From contig NZ_JBDFMQ010000001.1 in NCBI RefSeq assembly GCF_047238345.1, positions 1,922,001 to 1,986,000 on the forward strand: a stretch of DNA of 64,000 nucleotides, written 5' to 3'. The stretch comes from Shouchella sp047238345 (lineage in GTDB: Bacteria > Bacillota > Bacilli > Bacillales > Bacillaceae_D). Shown here piece after piece: positions 8,798 to 16,899 of the stretch (its first letter is position 1; every line of letters begins with the position of its first letter). The position numbers and the translations under genes are program-made. Below the pieces are notes generated by a model. That model was not told the origin of the DNA. It searched no databases and was given only the letters and a program-made list of their open reading frames with translations.

Positions 8798-9651
8798 TAC
8801 GCTTCACCTCGGTTGCTAAAGTCAATTTGAACATGGTCAATGAGTCGAGCGTGCGAGAACTGATAAGCAAGAGCTAAAATCATTTGTCCTTGCGCAATCT
8901 CTACTTGTTTTAATGATGGATATTCATATGCTTCTACATAGTCAATGGAGCCGATTGGAATTTGAGCTAACGATGCACGTACTTCCTCAATTAACTCTTG
9001 GACGTTTCGCTTGTTAGACGCTTTTGCTCGTTGTAACGCGTCATATAAAAGCGGCGCATACTGTCGTTCTTCGTTCGTTAAATGAACGTTTCTAGAGCTC
9101 CGAGCTAATCCATCTTCTTCTCGAACCGTTTTACAGCCTACCACCTTTATTGGCATAAAAAACTCGTTTACAAGCTGTTTAATGATGGCTAGTTGCTGTG
9201 CATCCTTTTCTCCAAAATAAGCAGCATCCGGTCTAATAAGTGAAAACAGTTTTAACACCACAGTTGCAACGCCATCAAAGTGACCAGGCCTGCTCTTTCC
9301 ACACATGACATCCGCACCTTGCTGGACATGAATGATTTGCGAAAATCCATCTGGATAGATGTCTTCAACAGAAGGACAAAAAAGAACATCACAACCTGCT
9401 TCACGGGCTATCTTTTGATCGGCTTCAAGCTGTCTAGGGTACGAGTCAAAATCTTCATTTGGTCCAAACTGCAGCGGGTTAACAAAAATGGACACAACGA
9501 CAATTGAATGATTTGCTTTCGCCGCCTCCATTAATGATACATGCCCTTCATGCAACGCGCCCATTGTCGGCACGAAGCCAATTGAGTGAGTTGGTAAACG
9601 GAATTGGTTTAACGCCTGCTGCAATTCTTGCTTCGTTCTCGCAACAATCAT
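8797..9651 (-). CDS. panC: Pantothenate synthetase
   Basis: PanC joins pantoate and beta-alanine using ATP. The 284-residue protein shows the nucleotide-binding PTMGALHEGH at 28-37, the FVNPLQFGPNEDF segment, and the conserved LARSSRNVHL. It overlaps panB upstream by 4 bp and panD downstream by 1 bp. Confidence 0.97.
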   Translation of the reverse strand: MIVARTKQELQQALNQFRLPTHSIGFVPTMGALHEGHVSLMEAAKANHSIVVVSIFVNPLQFGPNEDFDSYPRQLEADQKIAREAGCDVLFCPSVEDIYPDGFSQIIHVQQGADVMCGKSRPGHFDGVATVVLKLFSLIRPDAAYFGEKDAQQLAIIKQLVNEFFMPIKVVGCKTVREEDGLARSSRNVHLTNEERQYAPLLYDALQRAKASNKRNVQELIEEVRASLAQIPIGSIDYVEAYEYPSLKQVEIAQGQMILALAYQFSHARLIDHVQIDFSNRGEA

Positions 9652-10487
9652 TCGCTTCCTCCACCGTATACCGACAGCCAGTCCGAATCTTTCATCGTAT
9701 ATTGGTGCTTTTCCGTCGGGAAATCCCGTGCTTTTACTTCTTGGACATACTGTGCAAGACCATCCTGAATCGTATGCGAGATGTTCACATATTGTTTAAC
9801 AAATTTAGCGACTCGCTCTGATTCATAGCCAATAACGTCGTGATACACAAGCACTTGGCCATCTGTTTGATTACCAGCGCCAATCCCAATTATAGGAACT
9901 GACAGTTGATTAGATAATGCTGTGCCAAGTTGATGCGGTATACATTCAGCCACGATTGCAAATGCTCCTGCATCAGCAATCGCTTTCGCATCAGCAAGCA
10001 GTTGTTCTGCTGTTTCTTGATCCTTACCTTGAACAGCGTAACCGCCTAGCACGCCAACGGATTGTGGAGTTAACCCGATATGACCGACGACAGGCACACC
10101 AGCGGAAACAAGATTTTTTACCGTATCAGCAATTTCAACGCCACCTTCAAGTTTCACAGCATCGGCCCCTGCTTCTTGCAACAATCGTCTTGCATGATGC
10201 GCAGTTTCCGAAAACGAACTGTGATACGTAAAAAATGGCAAGTCTGTTACAACAAATGTGTCTCTAGCACCTCGTTTTACCGCTTTCGTATGGAGGACCA
10301 TATCGTCAAGCGTAACAGGTACTGTAGAATCGTACCCTAATACAACCATTCCTAAAGAATCACCAACTAAAATCATATCTACGCCTGCACGTTCTGCAAG
10401 CTTAGCTGATGGTGCATCATAAGCGGTGAGCATAGCAATTGGTTCTTGCTGTTGTTTCATTTGTAAAAATTGTTTTGTCGTTTTCAT
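9648..10487 (-). CDS. panB: 3-methyl-2-oxobutanoate hydroxymethyltransferase
   Basis: PanB makes ketopantoate from 2-oxoisovalerate and methylene-tetrahydrofolate, the first committed pantothenate step. The protein has the family signatures MILVGDSLGMVVLGYDST and VKLEGG and about 279 residues. The frame is open to 10529, but the ATG at 10485-10487 has GGAGG 8 nt upstream and matches the B. subtilis start. A structured leader and promoter lie upstream, between panB and birA. Confidence 0.96.
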   Translation of the reverse strand: MKTTKQFLQMKQQQEPIAMLTAYDAPSAKLAERAGVDMILVGDSLGMVVLGYDSTVPVTLDDMVLHTKAVKRGARDTFVVTDLPFFTYHSSFSETAHHARRLLQEAGADAVKLEGGVEIADTVKNLVSAGVPVVGHIGLTPQSVGVLGGYAVQGKDQETAEQLLADAKAIADAGAFAIVAECIPHQLGTALSNQLSVPIIGIGAGNQTDGQVLVYHDVIGYESERVAKFVKQYVNISHTIQDGLAQYVQEVKARDFPTEKHQYTMKDSDWLSVYGGGSE

Positions 10488-10498
10488 GTTTAATGCCT

Positions 10499-10534
10499 CC
10501 AGTTTCATGTGTTCAAATTTGAACTGCATGAAAC
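10499..10534 (-). promoter_or_regulatory. Palindromic hairpin next to the panB ribosome binding site
   Basis: Outer arms GTTTCATG and CATGAAAC enclose a perfect inner palindrome GTTCAAATTTGAAC. In the transcript the hairpin ends two bases before the panB GGAGG. It could influence ribosome access or be a protein operator; nothing shows which. Confidence 0.45.
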
Positions 10535-10541
10535 GGCTTTA

Positions 10542-10564
10542 CCCCCCTGCTCATCGCAAGGGGG
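10542..10564 (-). promoter_or_regulatory. GC-rich hairpin in the panB leader
   Basis: A 9-bp stem (CCCCCTTGC against GCAGGGGGG, one G-T pair) with a 5-nt loop lies downstream of the putative pan elements. No T run follows, so it is not a classical terminator; it may be part of the expression platform. Confidence 0.45.
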
Positions 10565-10584
10565 TGTGTAAAAGCACATCGCGC

Positions 10585-10669
10585 TTAGTCTCCGTTCTTC
10601 GTTCGAATCGAAGCTAACGATGGCTCTTTCCCATCCATTTATCGGGTGCCGTTCTAGCAGATACAGCCC
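10585..10669 (-). ncRNA. Candidate pan RNA motif (tandem hairpins) in the panB leader
   Basis: The leader folds into two similar hairpins, RNA coordinates 10669-10644 and 10617-10585. Both carry AGAACGG on the 3' side of the loop and both have an unpaired A near the outer stem (GGG/CCC outer pairs in the first, UUAG/CUAA in the second). A small GATGG/CCATC hairpin lies between them. Tandem hairpins with bulged adenosines upstream of panB are the described features of the pan motif in Firmicutes. The assignment is by position and shape, without a covariance search. Confidence 0.5.
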
Positions 10670-10680
10670 TTGCATCCATT

Positions 10681-10710
10681 AGTATAACAAGGGTCAGGAG
10701 GTTGTGTCGA
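10681..10710 (-). promoter_or_regulatory. Sigma-A promoter of panBCD
   Basis: TCGACA and TATACT (each 5 of 6 to consensus) are separated by 18 bp. The -35 lies inside the 3' end of birA. Transcription would start near 10674, just before the tandem hairpins, leaving a leader of nearly 190 nt. Confidence 0.65.
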
Positions 10711-11665
10711 GTTCAATATCTCCTGAGTGAATTAGGTGAGTGTTCCCATTTAAATCTGTTATACATAACTGGCCTTCATCTGTTAGCCCACTAGCATAAC
10801 CTGTAATCACTTGTTTAGCTGTTCGTGCATGAATTTTTTTGTGCAGAGAAATGGACCGAGCTTCCCATAAAGGTTTAATCACATGGAAACCTTCTTCTTG
10901 GTAACATCGATAGAGCCATTCAAACTCATTCATCACTTCTGCAATTAAAGTCGCTCGATGAACTTTTTTTCCAGTTTCTTGATAAATGGATGTAGCAATG
11001 TCTTTTACATCCGCATGAAAGTCATCTCCGGACTGTTGGCAATTAATACCCATCCCGACAATGACATAATGAAGTTGGTCAGGATCTGCCGCCATCTCGG
11101 TTAAGATGCCGACAAGCTTTTTCCCATTAACCAATAAGTCGTTTGGCCATTTAATCTCACAATCGACTCCGGTCACGCTTTCGATGGCTCTCACTACAGC
11201 AACGGCAGCGACTAATGTAAGTTGGGGCGTTTGTGCAATTGGAATAGTCGGTCGCAAAATTAAGGACATGGAAATGGTTTGTCCTTCTCCTACGAGCCAC
11301 TTACGACCAAGTCTCCCTCTCCCTTGGGTTTGTTCATTCGCCACAATAAGCGTTCCTTCAAACCCTTTATTTGTAGCCACTTGATGGGCTAACGGTTGCG
11401 TGGATTCTACAGAATTATAAGCAAATACGGTTTTACCAAATGCTTCCGTCGACACTCGCCCTATAATATCATGTGCATGAACTGTATCAGGGCTCTGGAG
11501 CAAACGGTACCCTTTATTCGTCGTCGATTCAATTTTATAGCCTTGTTCTTTTAGTGCCTTAATCTGTTTCCAAATTGCGGTCCGGCTAACATTCAACTTT
11601 GAACTTATGGCTTCCCCTGACACGTACTCGCCTGATCGTAACAGCTTTACTAATAATGCCTTCAT
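10694..11665 (-). CDS. birA: Biotin--protein ligase / biotin operon repressor
   Basis: BirA attaches biotin to carrier proteins and, as biotinyl-AMP-bound dimer, represses biotin genes. It has an N-terminal winged helix (VSGEAISSKLNVSRTAIWKQ), the biotinyl-AMP loop GRGRLGRKW, the CEIKWPNDLLVNGKKLVG segment and a small C-terminal domain. The frame is open to 11704; I chose the ATG at 11663-11665 (323 residues) because AAAGGA lies upstream and it matches the family start. An ATG at 11686 overlapping the cca stop is the alternative. Confidence 0.94.
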   Translation of the reverse strand: MKALLVKLLRSGEYVSGEAISSKLNVSRTAIWKQIKALKEQGYKIESTTNKGYRLLQSPDTVHAHDIIGRVSTEAFGKTVFAYNSVESTQPLAHQVATNKGFEGTLIVANEQTQGRGRLGRKWLVGEGQTISMSLILRPTIPIAQTPQLTLVAAVAVVRAIESVTGVDCEIKWPNDLLVNGKKLVGILTEMAADPDQLHYVIVGMGINCQQSGDDFHADVKDIATSIYQETGKKVHRATLIAEVMNEFEWLYRCYQEEGFHVIKPLWEARSISLHKKIHARTAKQVITGYASGLTDEGQLCITDLNGNTHLIHSGDIELDTTS

Positions 11666-11682
11666 CGTTTGTCCTTTCTCGT

Positions 11683-12789
11683 TCATACTTGCTTTAACAA
11701 ACAAGCTCGCTTATTTTCAAGCACTCCCTCAACGACCCCTTTTTCTAATTCTTCCAGCTTTTCTTTAATCCAAGGTCCTGGTTTTGCTGCTGTTTGCTCT
11801 AATAAATCTGCTCCCGTTATCGCAAGTTCGTCCTTAGAGTGAATCGCCAATTCATCATGGGCTTCTTTAAGTTGAGTGCGACTGAGAGAAGGCCAGTCTC
11901 GTCCTTGACGCATGCGCTCTACATCAAAGGCAACAGAAACCCCTGCTCGATAAAGCATCCAAGGTGTCCAGTTAGATCGTTGTCGTTCTTGAAAAAAACC
12001 ATATCGCTGTTTAACTTGTTTTTTTAATTGATTCGAAACAGGAAACGAGGAAATGACATGTTCACTTCCTACAAGTACGCTGTACTCTGCCCACGCCCTC
12101 TCATCAGTGTCCCATACCACAGAAGACAAACGATGAAGGTACTGATAAATCGTCTCATTTAAACGAAGAGACGGAAGCACTTGTTCCAAGTGAATATATT
12201 GTAGAAACGAACCTGCTTCTCCTTTATGAGTCCCTTTTAACACGCCTAACCATTCATGGGCAATTCGCTCACGGGCAATCGTTGAAAAGAGAGGTAGCGC
12301 ATCGATACAAGCACGTACAGTTTGATCATCTACACTAAAGCCAAGATCACTAATAAACCGCGCTGCACGCAGAACCCGTAAAGGATCTGCTTGGAACACG
12401 ATATCTGGTTGATACGCACGAAGAATACACGCCTGTAAATCCTTTTGTCCATTTGTATAATCAATCACGTCACCAGAAGCAGTCATGGCTAAACTATTTA
12501 TCGTAAAATCTCTTGCCTGTAAGTCTTCAACAAGTGACGTTCCTTTAAACGTTGAAATTTCAACTTGAACAGTGTGAAGATGCACACTTACTGTTTGAAA
12601 CCGTTCGTTAATCCGAAACGTTTTCTTAAAATAGGCTTCAATTTGTTGCGGGGACGCACTCGTTGCAATATCATAATCATGAACATCCCGCTTTAATAAC
12701 AAATCTCGAACCGCTCCACCAACAAGATAGGCTTCGTGGCCTGCTTCGTTTAATTCACGTAAACACGCGATCACTTCCTTAGGAATCAT
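11683..12789 (-). CDS. cca: CCA tRNA nucleotidyltransferase
   Basis: Cca builds or repairs the 3' CCA end of tRNAs. Class II nucleotidyltransferase: YLVGGAVRDLLLKR followed by the metal-binding VHDYDIAT, then RDFTINSLA and the DPLRVLRAARF motif. The ATG at 12787-12789 gives about 368 residues, has AAGGA upstream and overlaps the end of bshA by 11 bp, suggesting coupled translation; the longer frame starting at 12837 reads through bshA. Confidence 0.94.
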   Translation of the reverse strand: MIPKEVIACLRELNEAGHEAYLVGGAVRDLLLKRDVHDYDIATSASPQQIEAYFKKTFRINERFQTVSVHLHTVQVEISTFKGTSLVEDLQARDFTINSLAMTASGDVIDYTNGQKDLQACILRAYQPDIVFQADPLRVLRAARFISDLGFSVDDQTVRACIDALPLFSTIARERIAHEWLGVLKGTHKGEAGSFLQYIHLEQVLPSLRLNETIYQYLHRLSSVVWDTDERAWAEYSVLVGSEHVISSFPVSNQLKKQVKQRYGFFQERQRSNWTPWMLYRAGVSVAFDVERMRQGRDWPSLSRTQLKEAHDELAIHSKDELAITGADLLEQTAAKPGPWIKEKLEELEKGVVEGVLENKRACLLKQV

Positions 12790-13930
12790 TGGCGGTATCC
12801 TTAAGAAGCATCTTTTCGTACAAGCGCTCGTATTCACTCACAATTCGTTGTGAATAAAATTCTTGCCTCGCTCTTTTTAGCGCCTGCTCTTTAAAGCGCT
12901 GATGATTATGAGAATCTGTTAAAAGTTCGAGAGCCCGCTCTGCCACCTGCACCACATCACCAACAGGGACGAGAAAACCACTCTTTTGATCTTCAATCAC
13001 TTCAGGAATGCCGCCAATTTTCGTACCAATTACAGGAACCCCACAAGCCATCGCTTCTAACGCCACTAGACCGAAGCTTTCTTTTTCACTCAGTAAAAGC
13101 ATGACATCGCTCATTGATAACAATTCGGCAATATGCTTTTGATTGCCCAAAACAAGCACATGATCGTCCAATTTGTTCTCTTTAATATACTGCCTAGCAA
13201 TCGGTAGCTCTGGACCATTCCCAATTAATAAAAGCTTAGCCTTCGCCCTCTGTAAAATGAGTGAAAAGCTTTTTAACACATCGAGAATTCGTTTCACAGG
13301 ACGGAAATTTGAGATGTGAATGACGACATGTTCATCTTGAGCAATCCCATAATGACTCGCTAGACCTTCAACAGGCTTAGGGTAGTAAACCTCTTCATCA
13401 ACAAAATTATAAACCGTTTCAATTGGCTTAACTGTACCCACTAATTCCTGAGTCTGTCGAACAAGATCTTTTGAAACGGCCGTAACAATATCCGACTGTT
13501 CAATGCCAAACCGAATTAAAGGCTGTAAAGAAGGATCAAATCCGAGCACCGTAATATCTGTACCATGCAGCGTTGTCATAATCTTTATGTCTCTGCCGCT
13601 CATTTGTTTTGCTAATATCGCACAGACTGCATGAGGAACCGCATAATGCACATGAAGAAAATCAAGTTCATGGGTACGGATAACTTCAGCTATTTTGCTC
13701 GCAGCAGACAAATCATGCGGTGGATGCTTAAATACAGCATATTGATTCACTTCCACCTCATGGAAGAAGATATTTGGATACACTTTATCATCAAGGCGAA
13801 AGGGAATTTCAGTTGTGATGAAATGGACCTCATGCCCCCTTGAAGCAAGCTGTTTCCCTAATTCTGTTGCTACCACACCAGATCCACCAACCGTAGGATA
13901 ACAGCTAATCCCTATTTTTTTTGGTTTCAA
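12779..13930 (-). CDS. bshA: N-acetyl-alpha-D-glucosaminyl L-malate synthase BshA
   Basis: The first enzyme of bacillithiol synthesis, a GT4 glycosyltransferase moving GlcNAc from UDP-GlcNAc to L-malate. Typical segments: KIGISCYPTVGGSGVVATELG at the N-terminus, TTLHGTDITVLG, and EKESFGLVALEAMACG (EX7E) in the C-terminal Rossmann domain. TTG at 13928-13930 has AAAGGTG at proper spacing and gives MKPKKIGISC, like the family. It overlaps nothing upstream but follows bshB1 closely. Confidence 0.94.
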   Translation of the reverse strand: MKPKKIGISCYPTVGGSGVVATELGKQLASRGHEVHFITTEIPFRLDDKVYPNIFFHEVEVNQYAVFKHPPHDLSAASKIAEVIRTHELDFLHVHYAVPHAVCAILAKQMSGRDIKIMTTLHGTDITVLGFDPSLQPLIRFGIEQSDIVTAVSKDLVRQTQELVGTVKPIETVYNFVDEEVYYPKPVEGLASHYGIAQDEHVVIHISNFRPVKRILDVLKSFSLILQRAKAKLLLIGNGPELPIARQYIKENKLDDHVLVLGNQKHIAELLSMSDVMLLLSEKESFGLVALEAMACGVPVIGTKIGGIPEVIEDQKSGFLVPVGDVVQVAERALELLTDSHNHQRFKEQALKRARQEFYSQRIVSEYERLYEKMLLKDTANDS

Positions 13931-13937
13931 TATCCAT

Positions 13938-14636
13938 TCACCTTTCAAATAAATTTGTTACGTTTAAAGGACGATAGGTCTTAAATCCCTCTGCGTATGT
14001 TAAACCCACTTCTTTTGCATACATGCGGTCTCGAGCGATAACAGACTCAATATATTGATCCGTTAGCGGGGTAGGCACCCCTCCATGCGGCTGAAACTGA
14101 CTCTGATACGCCTGTAAAGCTGCAATCTTTTTTTCATAAACATGCGCGACATCGATGACGAAGTCTGGGTTTGAAAAGCCATTTATGAAATAACTAAAAT
14201 GCGCATCCACTTTATGCGGTTCGTACTCCGGTAAAAGGTTTCGAATCCCAGCGTCAAAAAGTACGTCCTTCATGATCGCAGCACACGCACCATGATCAGG
14301 ATGGCGGTCTGGTAGTGGAGTAAATACAAACCTTGGCTTCCATTCCCGAATCCGACGAACAAGATCCAACTTTTCCGCCGGTGAAATCGATGCCAAACCT
14401 CGATCCTTTATGCTTAGCTGCTCGCGCTTTTTAACTCCTAATGTTTCAGCAGCTGCTTGAGCCTCTAGTTGACGCGTTTCTACATCACCATTAGAAGATA
14501 ATTCTGCTTTCGTTAAAGTGAGAAACTGACACGTATAGCCTTCCGCCACATATTTCGCAATTGTTGCGCCCATGCCAATTTCAATATCATCTGGATGCGC
14601 ACCAACTGCTAACAAATCACACGAATTGTTCGTCAT
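13938..14636 (-). CDS. bshB1: Bacillithiol biosynthesis deacetylase BshB1
   Basis: BshB1 removes the acetyl group from GlcNAc-malate, the second bacillithiol step. A LmbE/PIG-L family zinc deacetylase with the AVGAHPDDIEIG motif at the N-terminus and a second zinc ligand in DRHPDHGA. The start is uncertain: ATG at 14636 gives a family-like N-terminus but its GAGG is 17 nt away, while ATG at 14678 overlaps the upstream acetyltransferase and has a weak site. Confidence 0.9.
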   Translation of the reverse strand: MTNNSCDLLAVGAHPDDIEIGMGATIAKYVAEGYTCQFLTLTKAELSSNGDVETRQLEAQAAAETLGVKKREQLSIKDRGLASISPAEKLDLVRRIREWKPRFVFTPLPDRHPDHGACAAIMKDVLFDAGIRNLLPEYEPHKVDAHFSYFINGFSNPDFVIDVAHVYEKKIAALQAYQSQFQPHGGVPTPLTDQYIESVIARDRMYAKEVGLTYAEGFKTYRPLNVTNLFER

Positions 14637-14661
14637 ACGAATGCGGCTCACATCCTCTCTT

Positions 14662-15150
14662 TTAATACCTTGATTCATCTCTACTCATTTTAACAGTATG
14701 AAATGTATGATCAAACATCGTCTCGGAAAACGTCTCTACATGCTGGAAACCATGCGTTATGTAAAATTGTTCCGCGCGGCAATTTCCTTCTTCCACATAA
14801 ACAACTAAACGTTCCTCTGGATGTAAATTGGCGACAATCTCTTGAAAAAGAGATGTGCCTACTCCTTTACCGAGAGCGTCTGGATCAACATAGATTGCTG
14901 CTAATTCTGTTTCTTTATCAGTACGTATTAACTGTGCAAATCCAAGCAATTGTTGCTTTTCTGAATGAGCAGTTAAAAACAAAGCTGATGTCGTTAATTT
15001 CTGTTCCAGCATCTCAAAAGAATACGCTTTTTCGAGAAATGTTTGTTGAACGTGCTTAGGAATAAGCGTTTCATAAGCAAAACCCCATGATCGTACAGCG
15101 AGAGACGCAATGTCCTCACAGTCGTTTAACGCTGCTTTCCTTATCTTCAT
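14662..15150 (-). CDS. GNAT family N-acetyltransferase
   Basis: A 162-residue GNAT protein with the acetyl-CoA loop in ELAAIYVDPDALGKGVGTSL and the C-terminal NCRAEQFYITHGFQ strand-helix. The substrate is unknown. It has a good site (AGAGGTG) and lies after the mgsA terminator, so it may head the transcript reading bshB1-bshA-cca-birA. B. subtilis has no acetyltransferase between mgsA and bshB1. Confidence 0.85.
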   Translation of the reverse strand: MKIRKAALNDCEDIASLAVRSWGFAYETLIPKHVQQTFLEKAYSFEMLEQKLTTSALFLTAHSEKQQLLGFAQLIRTDKETELAAIYVDPDALGKGVGTSLFQEIVANLHPEERLVVYVEEGNCRAEQFYITHGFQHVETFSETMFDHTFHTVKMSRDESRY

Positions 15151-15173
15151 TAAGTCACCTCTTCACGCATTCT

Positions 15174-15204
15174 TTAAAAAAAGGAGTCTAAAAACAGACT
15201 CCTT
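15174..15204 (-). terminator. Intrinsic terminator after mgsA
   Basis: A perfect 9-bp stem (AAGGAGTCT/AGACTCCTT) with a 6-nt loop and T run on the minus strand overlaps the mgsA stop codon. It ends the ypjD-dapB-mgsA transcript and separates it from the bacillithiol genes. Confidence 0.85.
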
Positions 15205-15616
15205 ACAAAGACGTTCGATTCTCTTTCTGAACAGAACGGAATTGAAAATCGCCTCGCTCAAGCCCTTTTATGAGCACCTCTGCTGTTCCAATATTCGTTG
15301 CCAACGGCACCCCTTTTACGTCACACAACCGTATGAGAGCCGTGACATCTGGTTCATGAGGTTGAGCTGTTAACGGATCGCGAAAAAACAAAATAAGATC
15401 AAATTCATCTTCTGCAACGAGTGCACCGATTTGTTGGTCTCCACCGAGTGGTCCAGATTTAAATCGTGTCACTTGTAAGGAGGAGGCCTCCATGATTCGC
15501 GTCCCAGTCGTACCAGTTCCATATAGATCATGTTCGCGTAAAATTTGTTCATACGCTACACAAAAATTCACCATCTGTTGCTTCTTTTTATCATGAGCGA
15601 TTAACGCCACTTTCAC
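15203..15616 (-). CDS. mgsA: Methylglyoxal synthase
   Basis: MgsA converts dihydroxyacetone phosphate to methylglyoxal, a bypass of lower glycolysis. Conserved: KVALIAHDKKK at the start, YGTGTTGTRI, SGPLGGDQQIGA and FFRDPLTAQPHEPDV. The GTG at 15614-15616 gives 137 residues as in B. subtilis, with GAGGTG about 9 nt upstream; the GTG at 15625 overlaps that site. Third gene of a ypjD-dapB-mgsA cluster. Confidence 0.95.
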   Translation of the reverse strand: MKVALIAHDKKKQQMVNFCVAYEQILREHDLYGTGTTGTRIMEASSLQVTRFKSGPLGGDQQIGALVAEDEFDLILFFRDPLTAQPHEPDVTALIRLCDVKGVPLATNIGTAEVLIKGLERGDFQFRSVQKENRTSL

Positions 15617-15628
15617 TGTGATCACCTC

Positions 15629-16423
15629 TTAATCAATTAAGTTTTCAAGCCCATAAACGAGCGTATCAAGTTTTAATACGTGTTCAATTGAAAGTTTGAC
15701 ACCTGGCATAAAACTTTGTCGATTAAGAGAATCGTGCTTAATGGACAACAGCTGTCCTTCTCCACCAAAAAGAACCTCTTGATGTGCTACTCTGCCTGGA
15801 AGCCGGACACTATGAATTCTCATCCCCTCAAAGTCGGCGCCTCTCGCACCTGGTAAATCTTCTTTTTCATCTGGATGCCCTTGCAGCTTTTGCTCACGTT
15901 CTTGTGCTATGAGTTGAGCTGTTTTCATAGCCGTCCCTGATGGTGCATCCAATTTGTTATCATGGTGCTGCTCAATGATTTCCACATCTGTTAAATAACG
16001 AGCGGCTAATTGTGAAAACTTCATCATTAAAATCGCACCAATCGCGAAGTTCGGCGCAATAATCGCTCCAAGCTCTTTTTCTTCAGTGAGCTTTCTTAGT
16101 TGCTCAATATCATCGTTTGTAAATCCTGTCGTTCCTACAACAGGTCGAACTCCGTGGGCAAGGGCAATCTCCATATGTTTCTTGCCAAACGCAGGCGTTG
16201 TTAAATCTACCAGCACATCCACATCATGATTTGAAAAACAGTTTTCCATATCCGAATAAATCGGTGTATCTAAGTCTCCATAGCCTTTAAGGTCTTGGAG
16301 CGTCTGACCATCATGCTTTGAATCAACAACCGCCACGAGCTGGAGTTCTTCATCACGCTCACAAAGCTGAACCGCTTCGTACCCCATTTTTCCTCTTGGT
16401 CCTGCAACGACAATCTTAATCAT
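15629..16423 (-). CDS. dapB: 4-hydroxy-tetrahydrodipicolinate reductase
   Basis: DapB reduces 4-hydroxy-tetrahydrodipicolinate with NAD(P)H in lysine and dipicolinate synthesis. The 264-residue protein shows the Rossmann start IKIVVAGPRGKMG, the GTTGFT segment and the substrate-binding EQHHDNKLDAPSGTAM. It overlaps ypjD upstream by 8 bp and lies 12 bp before mgsA. Confidence 0.96.
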   Translation of the reverse strand: MIKIVVAGPRGKMGYEAVQLCERDEELQLVAVVDSKHDGQTLQDLKGYGDLDTPIYSDMENCFSNHDVDVLVDLTTPAFGKKHMEIALAHGVRPVVGTTGFTNDDIEQLRKLTEEKELGAIIAPNFAIGAILMMKFSQLAARYLTDVEIIEQHHDNKLDAPSGTAMKTAQLIAQEREQKLQGHPDEKEDLPGARGADFEGMRIHSVRLPGRVAHQEVLFGGEGQLLSIKHDSLNRQSFMPGVKLSIEHVLKLDTLVYGLENLID

Positions 16424-16766
16424 GGTTTTGCTCTCCTTCTTCTATCCTTGTCCAGCGATCTGCATCGCGTGTAGTAAATTTAGTCATCACTCGTGAGTGG
16501 GCTTCATCTAGATCAATATTAAGCGAGTTCGCTAGGCAAATTAACACAAACAGTACGTCGCCCATCTCTTCTTCCATCGCTTTTTCTTTTTCCGTTGCTT
16601 TCTTTGGTTTCTCTCCATATGTATGGTTCACTTCACGTGCTAATTCACCTAACTCTTCTGTTAATCGAGCCATCATCGCAAGCGGACTAAAATAACCTTC
16701 TTTAAATTGGCTTATATAATCATCCACTTCTTGTTGCATTTGAGCCATTGATTTTGGATGTTCCAT
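16416..16766 (-). CDS. ypjD: MazG-like nucleotide pyrophosphohydrolase (YpjD)
   Basis: A 116-residue all-alpha NTP-PPase. The magnesium-binding helices are visible: EELGELAREVNH and EEEMGDVLFVLICLANSL (ExxE...ExxD). Family members hydrolyse non-canonical NTPs or dCTP; the substrate is not known. ATG at 16764-16766 with AAAGGAAG upstream fits the B. subtilis length of about 111; a longer frame extends to 16820. First gene of the dapB-mgsA cluster. Confidence 0.9.
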   Translation of the reverse strand: MEHPKSMAQMQQEVDDYISQFKEGYFSPLAMMARLTEELGELAREVNHTYGEKPKKATEKEKAMEEEMGDVLFVLICLANSLNIDLDEAHSRVMTKFTTRDADRWTRIEEGEQNHD

Positions 16767-16899
16767 CAGTCCACTTCCTTTCTTCTTTCTTATCGTAGCG
16801 AATCCACAATAAATCTGCAATTAAAATTCACTGACTTCTATCTTTTTTTATTCAGGTTGAGTACACTAATAAAGCATTGACTGTAAAGGAGAACTGTTT

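Noticed and set aside
10542..10564. The GC-rich panB leader hairpin as a terminator
   Set aside because: The stem is strong but is followed by GTAAAGCC and not by a T run.
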